Both the position numbers and the translations under genes were made by a program. From positions 894,154-958,153 of the forward strand of contig NZ_JAAWWL010000001.1 in the NCBI RefSeq assembly GCF_012272815.1: 64,000 nt of DNA. The letters are read 5' to 3'. Below the pieces are notes generated by a model. The model made no database searches. It saw nothing but the letters and a program-made list of their open reading frames with translations, and had not been told where the DNA came from. Shown here piece after piece: positions 7,930 through 17,471 of this stretch (its first letter is position 1; each line of letters opens with the position of its first letter). This stretch comes from Croceivirga thetidis (lineage in GTDB: Bacteria > Bacteroidota > Bacteroidia > Flavobacteriales > Flavobacteriaceae).

Positions 7930-9375
7930 TTATCCAACTGAGCCTTCAAGGCTTATTTCCAATAGTTTTTGTGCTTCAACAGCAAACTCCATAGGTAATT
8001 TGTTCAAGACCTCTTTACTAAATCCATTTACGATTAAAGCAATGGCTTTTTCAGTATCAATGCCCCGTTGATTGCAATAAAAGATTTGGTCTTCTCCAAT
8101 CTTACTAGTTGTAGCTTCATGCTCAATTTGAGCAGATTTGTTTTTTGTTTCGATATACGGAAAGGTGTGTGCTCCACACTCATTACCCATCAATAAGGAA
8201 TCGCATTGTGAAAAATTTCGGGCATTTTCAGCTCTGCTGTTCACCTGAACCAAGCCTCGATAGCTATTCTGAGATTTACCTGCTGAGATCCCCTTTGAAA
8301 TAATGGTACTTCGTGTATTCTTCCCAAGATGAATCATCTTAGTACCAGTATCAGCCTGCTGAAAGTTATTGGTTACTGCGATGGAGTAAAATTCACCGAT
8401 GGAATTATCACCTTTCAACACACAAGATGGATACTTCCAAGTAACCGCTGAACCAGTTTCAACTTGGGTCCAAGAGATTTTAGCATTGGACTCACAAAGA
8501 CCTCTTTTGGTCACGAAATTGAAAACCCCTCCTTTTCCTTCTTTGTCACCAGGAAACCAGTTTTGTACTGTTGAATATTTTATCTCTGCGTTGTCTAAAG
8601 CAATCAATTCAACAACGGCGGCATGCAATTGATTTTCATCACGCATCGGAGCGGTACATCCTTCTAAATAACTTACGTAACTGCCCTCATCTGCTATGAC
8701 CAAAGTTCTTTCAAATTGACCCGTACCAGCTTGATTAATCCTAAAATAGGTTGACAACTCCATTGGGCAGCGTACGCCTTTCGGAATGTAACAGAAACTA
8801 CCGTCAGAGAAAACTGCCGAATTCAGTGCTGCGTAAAAATTATCTTTCTTAGGGACAACTGAGCCAATATATTTTTTGACCAGTTCAGGATGTTCCTGAA
8901 TGGCTTCTGAAATTGAACAGAAAATAATCCCCTTTTCTGCCAAGGTCTTTTTGAAAGTCGTAGCAACAGAAACCGAATCCATCACGACATCAACCGCAAC
9001 CCCAGCCAATTTCTTTTGTTCATCCAATGAAATTCCCAATCTTTTGAAGGTGTCCAAAAGTTCAGGGTCAACCTCATCAAGGCTATTGTATTTGGGTTTG
9101 CTATTTGGCGCAGAATAGTATGAGATATCTTGGAAATTTGGCTTCTGATAGGTCACGTTGGCCCATTCGGGCTCTTCCATTTTTTGCCACTCTCGAAAGG
9201 CATCCAATCGCCATTCGGTCATCCATTCCGGTTCCTCTTTCTTTTTAGAAATTGCCCGAACGATATCTTCGTTGAGGCCTTTGGGCAGGGTGTCTGCCTC
9301 TATATCGGTATAGAAGCCATACTCATACTCCTTGGTCTCTAATTCTTTTTTTAATTCTTCTTCAGTGTAGGCCAT
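7930..9375 (-). CDS. sufB: SufB, Fe-S cluster scaffold
   Basis: A 481-residue SufB, the scaffold subunit on which the cluster is built. Diagnostic parts are [62 protein letters not shown] and [23 protein letters not shown]. The usual functional cysteines and glutamates of the family appear in these regions. Length is normal. It starts 14 bp after sufA and is the second gene of the operon. Confidence 0.98.
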   Translation of the reverse strand: MAYTEEELKKELETKEYEYGFYTDIEADTLPKGLNEDIVRAISKKKEEPEWMTEWRLDAFREWQKMEEPEWANVTYQKPNFQDISYYSAPNSKPKYNSLDEVDPELLDTFKRLGISLDEQKKLAGVAVDVVMDSVSVATTFKKTLAEKGIIFCSISEAIQEHPELVKKYIGSVVPKKDNFYAALNSAVFSDGSFCYIPKGVRCPMELSTYFRINQAGTGQFERTLVIADEGSYVSYLEGCTAPMRDENQLHAAVVELIALDNAEIKYSTVQNWFPGDKEGKGGVFNFVTKRGLCESNAKISWTQVETGSAVTWKYPSCVLKGDNSIGEFYSIAVTNNFQQADTGTKMIHLGKNTRSTIISKGISAGKSQNSYRGLVQVNSRAENARNFSQCDSLLMGNECGAHTFPYIETKNKSAQIEHEATTSKIGEDQIFYCNQRGIDTEKAIALIVNGFSKEVLNKLPMEFAVEAQKLLEISLEGSVG

Positions 9376-9389
9376 GTTCTCGTACTACT

Positions 9390-9719
9390 TTAAAGTGAAA
9401 AACTCTCACCGCACCCACAGGTACGTTGGGCGTTTGGATTGTTAAAAACAAACCCTTTGCCGTTCAATCCGCCAGAATACTCTAGCGTTGTTCCAACCAG
9501 ATAAAGAAAACTCTTTTTGTCAACTATGATTCTAACCGAATTATCCTCGAATACCTTATCATCTTCCGCGGCATTATCATCAAATTTCAATTCATAAGAT
9601 AACCCACTGCAACCACCGCTCTTAACTCCGACACGAACAAAATCCTTGCTTGCATCAAAGCCCTCCTCAGTCATTAAATTGACTACTTTTTGTTTAGCGT
9701 TATCAGATACTTTTATCAT
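9390..9719 (-). CDS. sufA: SufA/IscA-type iron-sulfur carrier
   Basis: A 109-residue HesB/IscA-family A-type carrier that accepts and delivers Fe-S clusters. The three conserved cysteines are present: Cys37 in SGGCSGLSYEL, and Cys101 and Cys103 in RTCGCGESFSL. It is the first gene of the SUF operon. A perfect -7 box and a palindrome lie directly upstream. Confidence 0.94.
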   Translation of the reverse strand: MIKVSDNAKQKVVNLMTEEGFDASKDFVRVGVKSGGCSGLSYELKFDDNAAEDDKVFEDNSVRIIVDKKSFLYLVGTTLEYSGGLNGKGFVFNNPNAQRTCGCGESFSL

Positions 9720-9747
9720 TGTTTAACGATATTATTGGAAAAGTGCA

Positions 9748-9755
9748 CAAATATA
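9748..9755 (-). promoter_or_regulatory. -7 promoter element of the SUF operon
   Basis: TATATTTG on the minus strand is an exact TAnnTTTG. Transcription would start near 9741, about 22 nt before the sufA ATG. The -33 position is occupied by a palindrome rather than TTTG, which suggests a regulated promoter. Confidence 0.55.
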
Positions 9756-9779
9756 CCCTATAAGTAGCATTTATAGGGT
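9755..9779. promoter_or_regulatory. Perfect inverted repeat upstream of sufA (operator or terminator)
   Basis: ACCCTATAA-N7-TTATAGGGT has 9-bp perfect arms and abuts the SUF -7 box. Position favours an operator for a dimeric regulator. As RNA it could instead be the terminator of the lipoprotein gene ending at 9831, though the U-tract after it is weak (ATATTTG). Confidence 0.5.
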
Positions 9780-9830
9780 TTTCCTAACATTATTATAACG
9801 AATGATCAAATAAGCTTTACTTATTGAGAA

Positions 9831-11177
9831 CTAGTCTTGTGAAAGCTTAACGATAAGTAGGTCGAGGCCTCCTTTGTTTTCAGTATCTGGAAGGTCTTTA
9901 CTTGCCGACTCACCAACCATTATGTAATCGCCTTCAGAAGTCTCAATAGCGTCGTATGCAAAATCGAGACCAAGCCCGCCAAAGCTCTGTTGCCAAAGTA
10001 GTTGACCCTCGGAATCCGTTTTGAGTAACCAAAAGTCGTTTTCACCAAAATTTTGTGTGGCATCACCATCAAAACTCTTGGTCGTGCCGGCAATCAAAAA
10101 ACCACCGTCCGCAGTAAGTTTCACACTATTCCCATTATCAAAAGCACTGCCCCCAAAACTTTTTTGCCATTGCAATGCTCCTTCACCATTTAATTTTACC
10201 AACCAGACATCTGATTCGCCATTATTTTTGGTTACTTGAATATCGTTACTGAATGTGCTTCCCACTATTACATATCCACCATCTGAAGTTCTAGCGATAT
10301 CTTGGGCCTGTTCTATTCCTGTTCCACCGAGTGATTCTTCCCATTCTAATAATCCGTTTTTATCGACTTTGACCACCCAAAAATCATAACTCCCCTTTGA
10401 ATTCGTAATATCAAAATCCTCACTTTCTGTAAAACCAGCCATTACATAACCACCATCATGTCCTTCAACAACCCCGTGTGCCCTATCGTTGTTGGTTCCG
10501 CCAAAGTATTTTCTCCAATTCAATTCACCACTGTTATCGACTTTTGTCCCCCAAAATTCTCCAACTCCGTGGGCAGATAAACTCGATTTGTCAGTTGCCC
10601 CTGCACCATTCGAAGATGTGACATCAAGAAAGCCAGAAAAAAAGAAACCTCCATCAACGGTTTCGACCAAATCGTAAGAGTGGTCGTGGCCTGAAAAACC
10701 AAAACTTTTTTCCCATAGAATATTTCCCGTACCATCCAACTTTAAAATCCAGTTGTCATGAAACCCTTCGTTATTACTAGCGTCTCCATCATCGCTTTGT
10801 GCGTATCCAGTAATGGCGTAGCCCCCATCTGAAGTTTGGATAATTGCTTGACCGCGATCATCTCCACTACCACCATAAGTCTTTTGCCATTCTAAATTCG
10901 AGGCGCTATCAAATTTTAATAGCCAATAATCATTGACGATAAGTGATTTTTCAGACAAATCGCCGTCAGTACTATTGGTGAAACCAAATACCGCGAAACC
11001 GCCATCTTTGGTTTCAATAATTGAACGAGGACTATCATCGCCAGAACCGGCAAAATTTTTGATCCAAATTACATTTGTAAAATCGGAGGGAGTGCTGTCT
11101 ACACCTTCAACTGTATAACTGTCATCAATACACGAAATGGCCAATAAGCCAACTAAAAAAGCCCATAACTTTTTCAT
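9831..11177 (-). CDS. Surface lipoprotein with seven DGGY-type repeats
   Basis: A 448-residue lipoprotein. The signal MKKLWAFLVGLLAISC ends in a lipobox Cys at residue 16. Seven repeats of about 50-55 residues follow, each with W..(T/S)FGG.G.D and (T/S)DGGY(V/I)..G cores, for example QTSDGGYAITGYA and RTSDGGYVIVGST. Such repeats are common in secreted Bacteroidota proteins and probably fold as a beta-propeller; the function is unknown. The start is ATG 11177, four bases after the stop of the upstream gene, so the two are probably translated from one mRNA. A longer frame upstream is not needed. Confidence 0.75.
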   Translation of the reverse strand: MKKLWAFLVGLLAISCIDDSYTVEGVDSTPSDFTNVIWIKNFAGSGDDSPRSIIETKDGGFAVFGFTNSTDGDLSEKSLIVNDYWLLKFDSASNLEWQKTYGGSGDDRGQAIIQTSDGGYAITGYAQSDDGDASNNEGFHDNWILKLDGTGNILWEKSFGFSGHDHSYDLVETVDGGFFFSGFLDVTSSNGAGATDKSSLSAHGVGEFWGTKVDNSGELNWRKYFGGTNNDRAHGVVEGHDGGYVMAGFTESEDFDITNSKGSYDFWVVKVDKNGLLEWEESLGGTGIEQAQDIARTSDGGYVIVGSTFSNDIQVTKNNGESDVWLVKLNGEGALQWQKSFGGSAFDNGNSVKLTADGGFLIAGTTKSFDGDATQNFGENDFWLLKTDSEGQLLWQQSFGGLGLDFAYDAIETSEGDYIMVGESASKDLPDTENKGGLDLLIVKLSQD

Positions 11178-11181
11178 TGCC

Positions 11182-12462
11182 TTACTCTGTTTTTTTGACA
11201 ATAAAAAGTCCTGTATTACTATCATTAATTAGAACTTTGCCACTATCAAAATATGGGTATACACTCCAAACACCATTAAAACTGGCAGTATTGTTCGAAG
11301 GAAAAGTATCAAAGAAACCAACTTCAGTCAGGTTTTCATTTGCTATATCTGAAATGTCAATAAGACGCATTCCGGCAGTGTAGTTCGCTAGGTAATATTC
11401 ATTACCAAATACGTAACCATTGTGGTCAATTGCCGCAGTTGGGCCTAAATATTCAGTGTGCAAAACCGGGCTGTCTAAATTCTCAAAATCAAAGACCAGG
11501 GTTCTTGAATTAAATCCAAAATTGATTTCATCCACCTCATCCCCAAGAATAAAATAGCGATGGTCATCTGTGAACCATCCTTGATGGGTGTAGCCCAACT
11601 GGCTGTACCCCAAGTCAGCTATTGTAGTAGGATTGGATTTGTCAGTAATATCAACAATCACAACCCTATTTTCATTTGAGCCGACATAGATTTCGCGACC
11701 CGAATAATCAGTGTCTGGGCCGTTGTAGGTAACCACTTGACCGTCATGGCTATAACCACTGTCACCATAACCACCTACACCGCTAGGATTCATTGGGTCT
11801 GAAATATCGATAAAATGGACACCTCCATTAAAGGCATCTCCTCGGGCAGTACCTACGGGATACGCAAATCCCATTTCTTCATTTATCACAATGTTGTGTG
11901 CATTGCCAATACCGGTATATCGTGCATCGGAAGAAAAATTTTGGGGTGTAGTTACGTTTCTCAGCTTGGTAAGGTCAAAAACTTGCATACCATGATTGTT
12001 AGCCTCAGAAACAATGAAGGCATAATCACCAAAAATTTTAATATCGCGCCAAGTACTTGAAGAAGTTGCTGTTGGTAACTTACCCAAAAAAATTGGATCA
12101 TCACCGCTTATATCAATAAAGGCAGTGCCATTATCCAAACCTGCCAACGCATACTCATTACCCGTCGTGCTATCGGTCCAACCCCAAACATCGTTTGCCG
12201 AATTGGCGTCCATTTCAGATAAAGTTACCAAACCCAAGAGGCCAAAACCATTACAGGGATAAATACCGGCCATCCCACCTTGACAAGGTTGGGCTCCGGT
12301 TGTCATGGGGTCATCGTCAGATGTCATAGGATCATCATCGGACGACGGATCGTCATCGGACATACCGATGATATCATTAATATTACCAGAATCATCGCTT
12401 CCACTGCAAGAAACAATACAGCACATAACCAAGCACAACAAGAGGTTGAAAAATAATTTCAT
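11182..12462 (-). CDS. Choice-of-anchor B family lipoprotein with LVIVD-type repeats
   Basis: A 426-residue lipoprotein. The signal MKLFFNLLLCLVMCCIVSC ends in a lipobox-like Cys, followed by an Asp/Ser-rich linker with repeated SDDDP units (about residues 30-55). The rest matches the choice-of-anchor B domain: ANDVWGWTDSTTGNEYALAG, FIDISGDDPIFLG, MQVFDLTKLR, VHFIDISDPMNPSG, REIYVGSNENRVVIVDI. These LVIVD-like blades suggest a beta-propeller. The role is unknown. It is probably co-transcribed with the following repeat lipoprotein. Start ATG 12462 is preferred to a TTG three codons upstream. Confidence 0.85.
   Translation of the reverse strand: MKLFFNLLLCLVMCCIVSCSGSDDSGNINDIIGMSDDDPSSDDDPMTSDDDPMTTGAQPCQGGMAGIYPCNGFGLLGLVTLSEMDANSANDVWGWTDSTTGNEYALAGLDNGTAFIDISGDDPIFLGKLPTATSSSTWRDIKIFGDYAFIVSEANNHGMQVFDLTKLRNVTTPQNFSSDARYTGIGNAHNIVINEEMGFAYPVGTARGDAFNGGVHFIDISDPMNPSGVGGYGDSGYSHDGQVVTYNGPDTDYSGREIYVGSNENRVVIVDITDKSNPTTIADLGYSQLGYTHQGWFTDDHRYFILGDEVDEINFGFNSRTLVFDFENLDSPVLHTEYLGPTAAIDHNGYVFGNEYYLANYTAGMRLIDISDIANENLTEVGFFDTFPSNNTASFNGVWSVYPYFDSGKVLINDSNTGLFIVKKTE
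12305..12365 (-). repeat. Degenerate short tandem repeat coding the Asp-rich linker
   Basis: Units related to GGATCATCATCGGACGA recur four times within the lipoprotein gene and encode SDDDP/TSDDDP. The repeat could change in number without shifting frame if slippage occurs in multiples of three. Confidence 0.6.
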
Positions 12463-12516
12463 GGGGATCAATTTTTTATTAAAGGTACAATTTAATTAAG
12501 CCCTTAACTTTGCCAA

Positions 12517-13566
12517 ATGCTAGAAAACAAAAATCAAGAACGAACCTCAATCGAAAATTTAGGTGAATTTGAGCTAATCAACCATCTTACTAAAGGATTT
12601 GAATTAAACCATAAATCAACGGTAAAAGGTATTGGTGATGATGCTGCGATATTGGACCATGAAGGTCAAAAGACCATAGTTTCGACTGATTTATTGGTAG
12701 AGGGTGTTCATTTTGATTTGTCCTACATGCCTTTAAAACACCTAGGTTACAAATCAGTGATTGTGAATCTATCCGATATCTATGCGATGAATTCCATAGC
12801 CACCCAAATAACAGTTTCAATTGCCGTATCCAATAGGTTCCCTCTTGAAGCTCTAGAAGAATTTTATGCTGGCGTGGCCACGGCCTGTAAAGTTTATGGT
12901 ATTGACCTAATTGGTGGTGATACCACTTCCTCTAATAAAGGCATGCTAATAAGCGTCACCGCCCTTGGTGTTTCGAATACTGAAAATATTGTGTACCGTT
13001 CCAATGCCAAACCTAATGATCTATTGGTGGTTTCAGGTGATTTAGGCGGAGCGTATCTTGGTCTTCAGGTTTTGGAAAGGGAAAAGGAGGTGTTTAAAGT
13101 AAATCCGAATAACCAGCCTGATTTAGATCCTTATTCCTACATAGTTGAACGTCAACTCAAACCTGAGGCGCGAAAAGACATTGTTGAATTATTAGAAAAA
13201 CTTGAAGTAAGGCCCACGGCGATGATTGATATCAGCGACGGGCTTTCTTCTGAAATTCTACATCTATGTAAAGAAAGTACTGTTGGGTGTAATCTATTTG
13301 AAGATAAAATTCCATTGGATCCAACAGTGATTTCGTCTGCCGAAGAATTTCAAATGGATAGCACAATGATTGCCCTAAGTGGAGGTGAAGACTACGAACT
13401 ATTATTTACGATTGGTCAAGACGATTTTACTAAAATCAAGGGAAATCCCAATCTAACCATCATAGGTCATATGACGGACCATTCTGAAGGGATTCATTTG
13501 GTAACCAGAGCGAACGAAAAAATTCCGATTACGGCCAGAGGTTGGAATTCTTTTAACGGAGATTAA
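12517..13566 (+). CDS. thiL: Thiamine-monophosphate kinase
   Basis: A 349-residue ThiL of the AIR synthase-like fold, which phosphorylates thiamine monophosphate to thiamine diphosphate. Diagnostic parts are KGIGDDAAILDH (metal/ATP site, residues 40-51), STDLLVEGVHFDL, GGDTTSSNKGMLISVTALG, and DISDGLSSEILHLC with ALSGGEDYELLFT in the C-terminal domain. TAACTTTG, a full -7 match, lies at 12505-12512, only four bases before the ATG. The transcript may therefore be nearly leaderless, although no -33 box is seen. It diverges from the lipoprotein pair. Confidence 0.95.
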   Translation: MLENKNQERTSIENLGEFELINHLTKGFELNHKSTVKGIGDDAAILDHEGQKTIVSTDLLVEGVHFDLSYMPLKHLGYKSVIVNLSDIYAMNSIATQITVSIAVSNRFPLEALEEFYAGVATACKVYGIDLIGGDTTSSNKGMLISVTALGVSNTENIVYRSNAKPNDLLVVSGDLGGAYLGLQVLEREKEVFKVNPNNQPDLDPYSYIVERQLKPEARKDIVELLEKLEVRPTAMIDISDGLSSEILHLCKESTVGCNLFEDKIPLDPTVISSAEEFQMDSTMIALSGGEDYELLFTIGQDDFTKIKGNPNLTIIGHMTDHSEGIHLVTRANEKIPITARGWNSFNGD

Positions 13567-13820
13567 GCAACTTTTTGTTTTTTCTGTCGCTTACTTCGTC
13601 TTTGATATAATTTGTGCACCTCATAGTTTATCTCTTTTAATCTGGAGGTCAAAGGTTCCAATTTGCCATTAGGTGCCGTTGTCACTTCTTTTTGACAGTT
13701 GGTGCACTTGTATTCTTTTATATGTCGAGTGATTTGTTTGGAAACCACATAATTGTGGCCAAATATTTGGCAATATACCCCAGTGATTTTATTGCCTTTG
13801 GGGGATGCGGAATTTGTCAT
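13563..13820 (-). CDS. Small zinc-ribbon-like protein of unknown function
   Basis: An 85-residue basic protein with a potential metal site Cys17-x4-His22 and Cys39-x2-Cys42 (GVYCQIFGHNY...EYKCTNCQKEV). The C-terminus is rich in Lys and Arg (RRSKRQKKQKVA), which suggests nucleic-acid binding. It weakly recalls small phage-type DUF1660 proteins, but no phage genes are near. It converges on thiL with stop codons overlapping. It starts at ATG 13820. Confidence 0.65.
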   Translation of the reverse strand: MTNSASPKGNKITGVYCQIFGHNYVVSKQITRHIKEYKCTNCQKEVTTAPNGKLEPLTSRLKEINYEVHKLYQRRSKRQKKQKVA

Positions 13821-14043
13821 TAGCCTATTTAGGTTTTAGTTACATATCTTCGATTTTTGGGGTAAGCGGTTTTGATCCAATTGGGGTTAAAAAGTTATGG
13901 AGTTTTAATAACCGTTAGTAGCGAAGAAAATAAATTAAGTTAGTTGTTACTTTCAATTAAGTAGAGCTCCCGCTCTAAAAATTTAAATACTCAAATTCTA
14001 ATACGCTGGAAAATACGACTTTAGACGATATTAACAAATAATT

Positions 14044-15330
14044 ATGAATAAAAAAAGTGTACTGCTGATTGGCTTCGCCCTTTTCTCGCTCTTTTTTGGT
14101 GCTGGAAATTTAATTCTTCCACCTTTTTTAGGCCTTAATGCTGGGGAATCTTGGTGGATAGTAGCTATAGGTTTTTGCCTTTCGGCTGTTTTTATTCCTT
14201 TATTGGGTCTATTGGCTCACGCCAAATTACAGGGCACACTTTTTGACTTTGGCAAGAAAGTATCACCAACGTTCAGTTTGGTTTACTGTCTACTAGTTTA
14301 TCTTATATCAATTACACTGCCTTCGCCAAGAACAGCCTCTGTAACTCATGAAATGGCGATTCAACCAATTTTCAATAGTTCTCCATGGTTAACCAGTATT
14401 CTATATTTTATTCTGGTCTTAATTTTCGTTTTGAACCGTTCTAAAATTTTGGACGTAATCGGCAAGCTATTGACGCCAGCCATAATTCTATTGTTAATGG
14501 CAATAATTATTGAAGCACTTTTTGGATTCGATTTTTCTTTTGATCCAACCCAGTTCGAGAATTCCTTCTCTGCAGGCATTTTAGAAGGTTACCAAACCTT
14601 TGATGCGATAGGTGCAGTAGTCGTTGGCGGAGTCATTATTATTAGTATCAACTTGAAATTTAAAGACTACTCCAAAGCTGATAAAAAAAGGTTGATTATT
14701 GGTGGAAGCTTAGTTGCAGCATTTGGACTTCTATTGATGTACGTTGGCTTGATTCTTACGGGAGCGCTCACCCAAACGAATTTTGAACTGGATGTAACCC
14801 GAACAGCGTTACTCAGCGGAATAAGCAAATTAACTTTGGGTACGACTGCCACTCTGTTTTTGAGTATTCTTGTTAGTTTGGCCTGTTTTACGACTGCCGT
14901 CGGTATAGTTACGGGTACTGCGGATTATATTAAAGGCAGATTCCATGATTCACAACTGGCATATAAAATTACTGCGGTGATTGGGTGTGTCTTAGGGGTT
15001 TTGATGGGTCAATTTGATGTGGGCTACATCATAGCAGTTGCCCTTCCAGCACTTATGTTCATTTATCCTGTGACTATTGTGCTGATATTGTTAAATGTAG
15101 TACCAGAAAAATATGCCTCTACAGCTGTTTTTAAAGCTGTGGTTATGGCTACCATTATCTTTAGTATCCCTGATTTCATTGGCAGTCTTGGTTATGGCAA
15201 CAGCATTTTGGCTCTTCAAAATTTGATTCCATTATCCAAATTTCATTTGGGGTGGATGATTCCAGCCTTAGTCACCTTTATATTTTCCAATGCATTTTAC
15301 CAGGTAAACACTCAAGAAAATAAATTATAA
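14044..15330 (+). CDS. brnQ: BrnQ-type branched-chain amino acid:cation symporter
   Basis: A 428-residue integral membrane protein with about 12 hydrophobic segments. The N-terminal FALFSLFFGAGNLILPPFLGL and GYQTFDAIGAVVVGGVII are characteristic of the LIVCS (BrnQ) family, which imports leucine, isoleucine and valine with sodium or protons. It stands alone, preceded by about 220 bp in which I see no clear promoter. Confidence 0.95.
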   Translation: MNKKSVLLIGFALFSLFFGAGNLILPPFLGLNAGESWWIVAIGFCLSAVFIPLLGLLAHAKLQGTLFDFGKKVSPTFSLVYCLLVYLISITLPSPRTASVTHEMAIQPIFNSSPWLTSILYFILVLIFVLNRSKILDVIGKLLTPAIILLLMAIIIEALFGFDFSFDPTQFENSFSAGILEGYQTFDAIGAVVVGGVIIISINLKFKDYSKADKKRLIIGGSLVAAFGLLLMYVGLILTGALTQTNFELDVTRTALLSGISKLTLGTTATLFLSILVSLACFTTAVGIVTGTADYIKGRFHDSQLAYKITAVIGCVLGVLMGQFDVGYIIAVALPALMFIYPVTIVLILLNVVPEKYASTAVFKAVVMATIIFSIPDFIGSLGYGNSILALQNLIPLSKFHLGWMIPALVTFIFSNAFYQVNTQENKL

Positions 15331-15435
15331 ATAGTAGGAATTTTAACACGGTGTTAATTCCTTACTAAAGTCAACTTGTAAGAAAACTATAGCGTTTTCC
15401 ATGTCGTAGATATAAGGAAATTCAAAAACACTTAT

Positions 15436-16074
15436 ATGAAAACGATCAACACAATCAAATCAATCGCTTTGGTTGCTGCATTAGCCGCAACCTCAATTTC
15501 TTTTGCCCAAGAAGAGGATATGAGAAAAGCCAAATTGCAAGGTGAAAAAATGATGGAAAAAGCCGTAATGGTAGGAGGTGCTGAAATGCTTCCCACAAAA
15601 AACATCATTGAAAATGCAGTCAACTCTGAAGATCACACCACCCTGGTAGCAGCCGTAAAAGCTGCCGGACTGGTTGAAACCTTATCTGGAGAAGGACCAT
15701 TTACAGTATTTGCTCCAACCAACGCCGCTTTTGAAAAATTACCGGAAGGTACTGTTGAAACCCTATTGAAGGAAACAAATAAAAACCAATTGATAGCTGT
15801 GCTTACCTATCATGTTTTACCCGGTAAGTTCGAAGCAAAAGATGTGATTGAAGCCATCAAAGAAGGAAAAGGAAAGGCAGTATTGACCACAGTGAATGGT
15901 GGTACCTTAACCGCCATGTTAGATGGAAAAAGTGTAAAAATTCAAGATGAAAATGGCAATGTGGCCACGGTAACCCAAGCCAATGTTTTTCAATCCAACG
16001 GTGTTATTCATGTAACGGATACAGTTTCCTTGCCATCAGCAGAGGAAGCAGAAGAAATGGAAGACAACAAATAA
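15436..16074 (+). CDS. Fasciclin (FAS1) domain secreted protein
   Basis: A 212-residue protein with a signal peptide (about residues 1-24, ending ISFAQ) and one FAS1 domain, about residues 55-195. The domain contains GLVETLSGEGPFTVFAPTNA (H1 box), LTYHVLPGKFEA, and SNGVIHVTDTVSLP (H2 box). FAS1 proteins are adhesion or matrix proteins; the bacterial ones are mostly secreted and of unclear role. The tail is acidic (SAEEAEEMEDNK). It forms a single-gene unit with its own strong terminator. Confidence 0.95.
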   Translation: MKTINTIKSIALVAALAATSISFAQEEDMRKAKLQGEKMMEKAVMVGGAEMLPTKNIIENAVNSEDHTTLVAAVKAAGLVETLSGEGPFTVFAPTNAAFEKLPEGTVETLLKETNKNQLIAVLTYHVLPGKFEAKDVIEAIKEGKGKAVLTTVNGGTLTAMLDGKSVKIQDENGNVATVTQANVFQSNGVIHVTDTVSLPSAEEAEEMEDNK

Positions 16075-16096
16075 GATTCGAAGATTTATATTTTGG

Positions 16097-16123
16097 AAAA
16101 GCGCCTAAGTGGGCGCTTTTTTT
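16097..16123 (+). terminator. Intrinsic terminator of the fasciclin gene
   Basis: The stem AAAAGCGCC/GGCGCTTTT has a 6-nt loop and is followed by a run of T. It lies 22 bp after the stop codon. Confidence 0.85.
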
Positions 16124-16168
16124 GTAATTAAGATTTTCAAAGATTTGAAAGCTATTATGGTTAAGATT

Positions 16169-17467
16169 CTATTTATTCATAAGCTCCTCAATCTCCTCTG
16201 CTTCTAAAGGAATGTTCTTCATGAGGTTAAAGGGTTCGCCTGATTCTTGAATAACAACATCATCTTCCAAACGAATCCCAAAACCTTCCTCTGGAATATA
16301 AATACCCGGCTCAACCGTAAAAACCATATTCGCTTTCATTGGGGTTTTTAATTCACCATAATCATGGGTGTCCAATCCTATGTGATGGCTGGTTCCATGC
16401 ATAAAGTACTTTTTGTAGGCTGGTTTTTCTGGATTTTCATTTTGAACGTCTGCCTTATCCAACAAACCGAGTCCTAATAATTCTGAAGTCATGATTTTAC
16501 CGACTTCTTTATGATAATCAGCCCAAATTGTTCCGGGCACCAACATTTTTGTAGCCTCATTCTTTACGTGAAGTACGGCATTGTATACTTCTTTTTGCCG
16601 CGCTGTGAATTTACCACTTACAGGTATGGTCCTTGTCATATCGCTAGAGTAATTGGCATATTCAGCACCAACATCCATCAAAATCAAATCACCTGCCTTA
16701 CATTGCTGATTGTTTTCTATGTAGTGCAATACGTTGGCATTATTTCCTGAAGCAATAATCGGTGTATACGCAAATCCTTTACTTCTATTTCTAATGAATT
16801 CATGCAGGTATTCGGCTTCTAATTCATACTCCCAAACACCGGGTTTTGTAAAAGCCAAAATTCTACGAAATCCCTTTTCGGTAATATCACAGGCCTTTTG
16901 CATTAATTCCAATTCCTCTGCCTCTTTTACTCCTCGAATTTGCTGTAAAATAGGATTACTCTTTGCAACCGAATGGGCTTTAAATTCACTCTTGCACTTC
17001 TCAATAAAACGGTCCTCCCTGGTTTGGGTCTCTACTGCTTGTCGATAGTGTTCATTTGTATTGAAATAAATGGTATGTGCCTCGGTCATTAAGTCAAAAA
17101 AGACCTTATTAAACTCACTTAACCAATGAATTGTTTCTATTCCAGAAACTGCCTTTGCCTGTTCTTTTGTCAACTTTGCACCTTCCCAAACCGAGATGTG
17201 TTCATTGGTTTCTCGAACAAAAAGTACTTCACGGTGTTTGGAATCCATGGCATCAGGGAACAACACTAAAATTGTTTCTTCTTGGTCAGCTCCACACAAA
17301 TAAAAAATATCACTATGCTGTTCAAATGGCATGGTGCCATCTGCACTGGTAGGATAAGTATCGTTCGAGTTGAAGACCGCAATGCTTTTGGGCATCATTT
17401 GCGCCATAAATTTTTGTCGGTTCTTCCTAAAAAGTGTGTTTGGGATGGGTAGGTATTTCATTGCCAT
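16169..17467 (-). CDS. Aminopeptidase P family (M24) metallopeptidase
   Basis: A 432-residue Xaa-Pro aminopeptidase-like protein that would cleave N-terminal residues before proline. Metal ligands are visible: the Asp in LILMDVGAEYANYSSDMTRTIPVSG (two Asp), the His in HGTSHHIGLDTHD, the Glu in VFTVEPGIYI, and the Glu in GIRLEDDVVI. The N-terminal creatinase-like domain (about 1-170) is of normal length. There are two adjacent ATG codons (17467 and 17461). Upstream lies a perfect 11-bp palindrome that overlaps a -7 box. Confidence 0.93.
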   Translation of the reverse strand: MAMKYLPIPNTLFRKNRQKFMAQMMPKSIAVFNSNDTYPTSADGTMPFEQHSDIFYLCGADQEETILVLFPDAMDSKHREVLFVRETNEHISVWEGAKLTKEQAKAVSGIETIHWLSEFNKVFFDLMTEAHTIYFNTNEHYRQAVETQTREDRFIEKCKSEFKAHSVAKSNPILQQIRGVKEAEELELMQKACDITEKGFRRILAFTKPGVWEYELEAEYLHEFIRNRSKGFAYTPIIASGNNANVLHYIENNQQCKAGDLILMDVGAEYANYSSDMTRTIPVSGKFTARQKEVYNAVLHVKNEATKMLVPGTIWADYHKEVGKIMTSELLGLGLLDKADVQNENPEKPAYKKYFMHGTSHHIGLDTHDYGELKTPMKANMVFTVEPGIYIPEEGFGIRLEDDVVIQESGEPFNLMKNIPLEAEEIEELMNK

Positions 17468-17471
17468 TGCG

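Noticed and set aside
8399-9342. Several plus-strand frames of 70-77 codons over sufB
   Set aside because: They are antisense to a gene with intact family motifs throughout.
12305-12365. Possible CRISPR-like or regulatory tandem repeat
   Set aside because: The repeats are in frame with the lipoprotein gene and code for an Asp-rich linker; no spacers of constant length exist.
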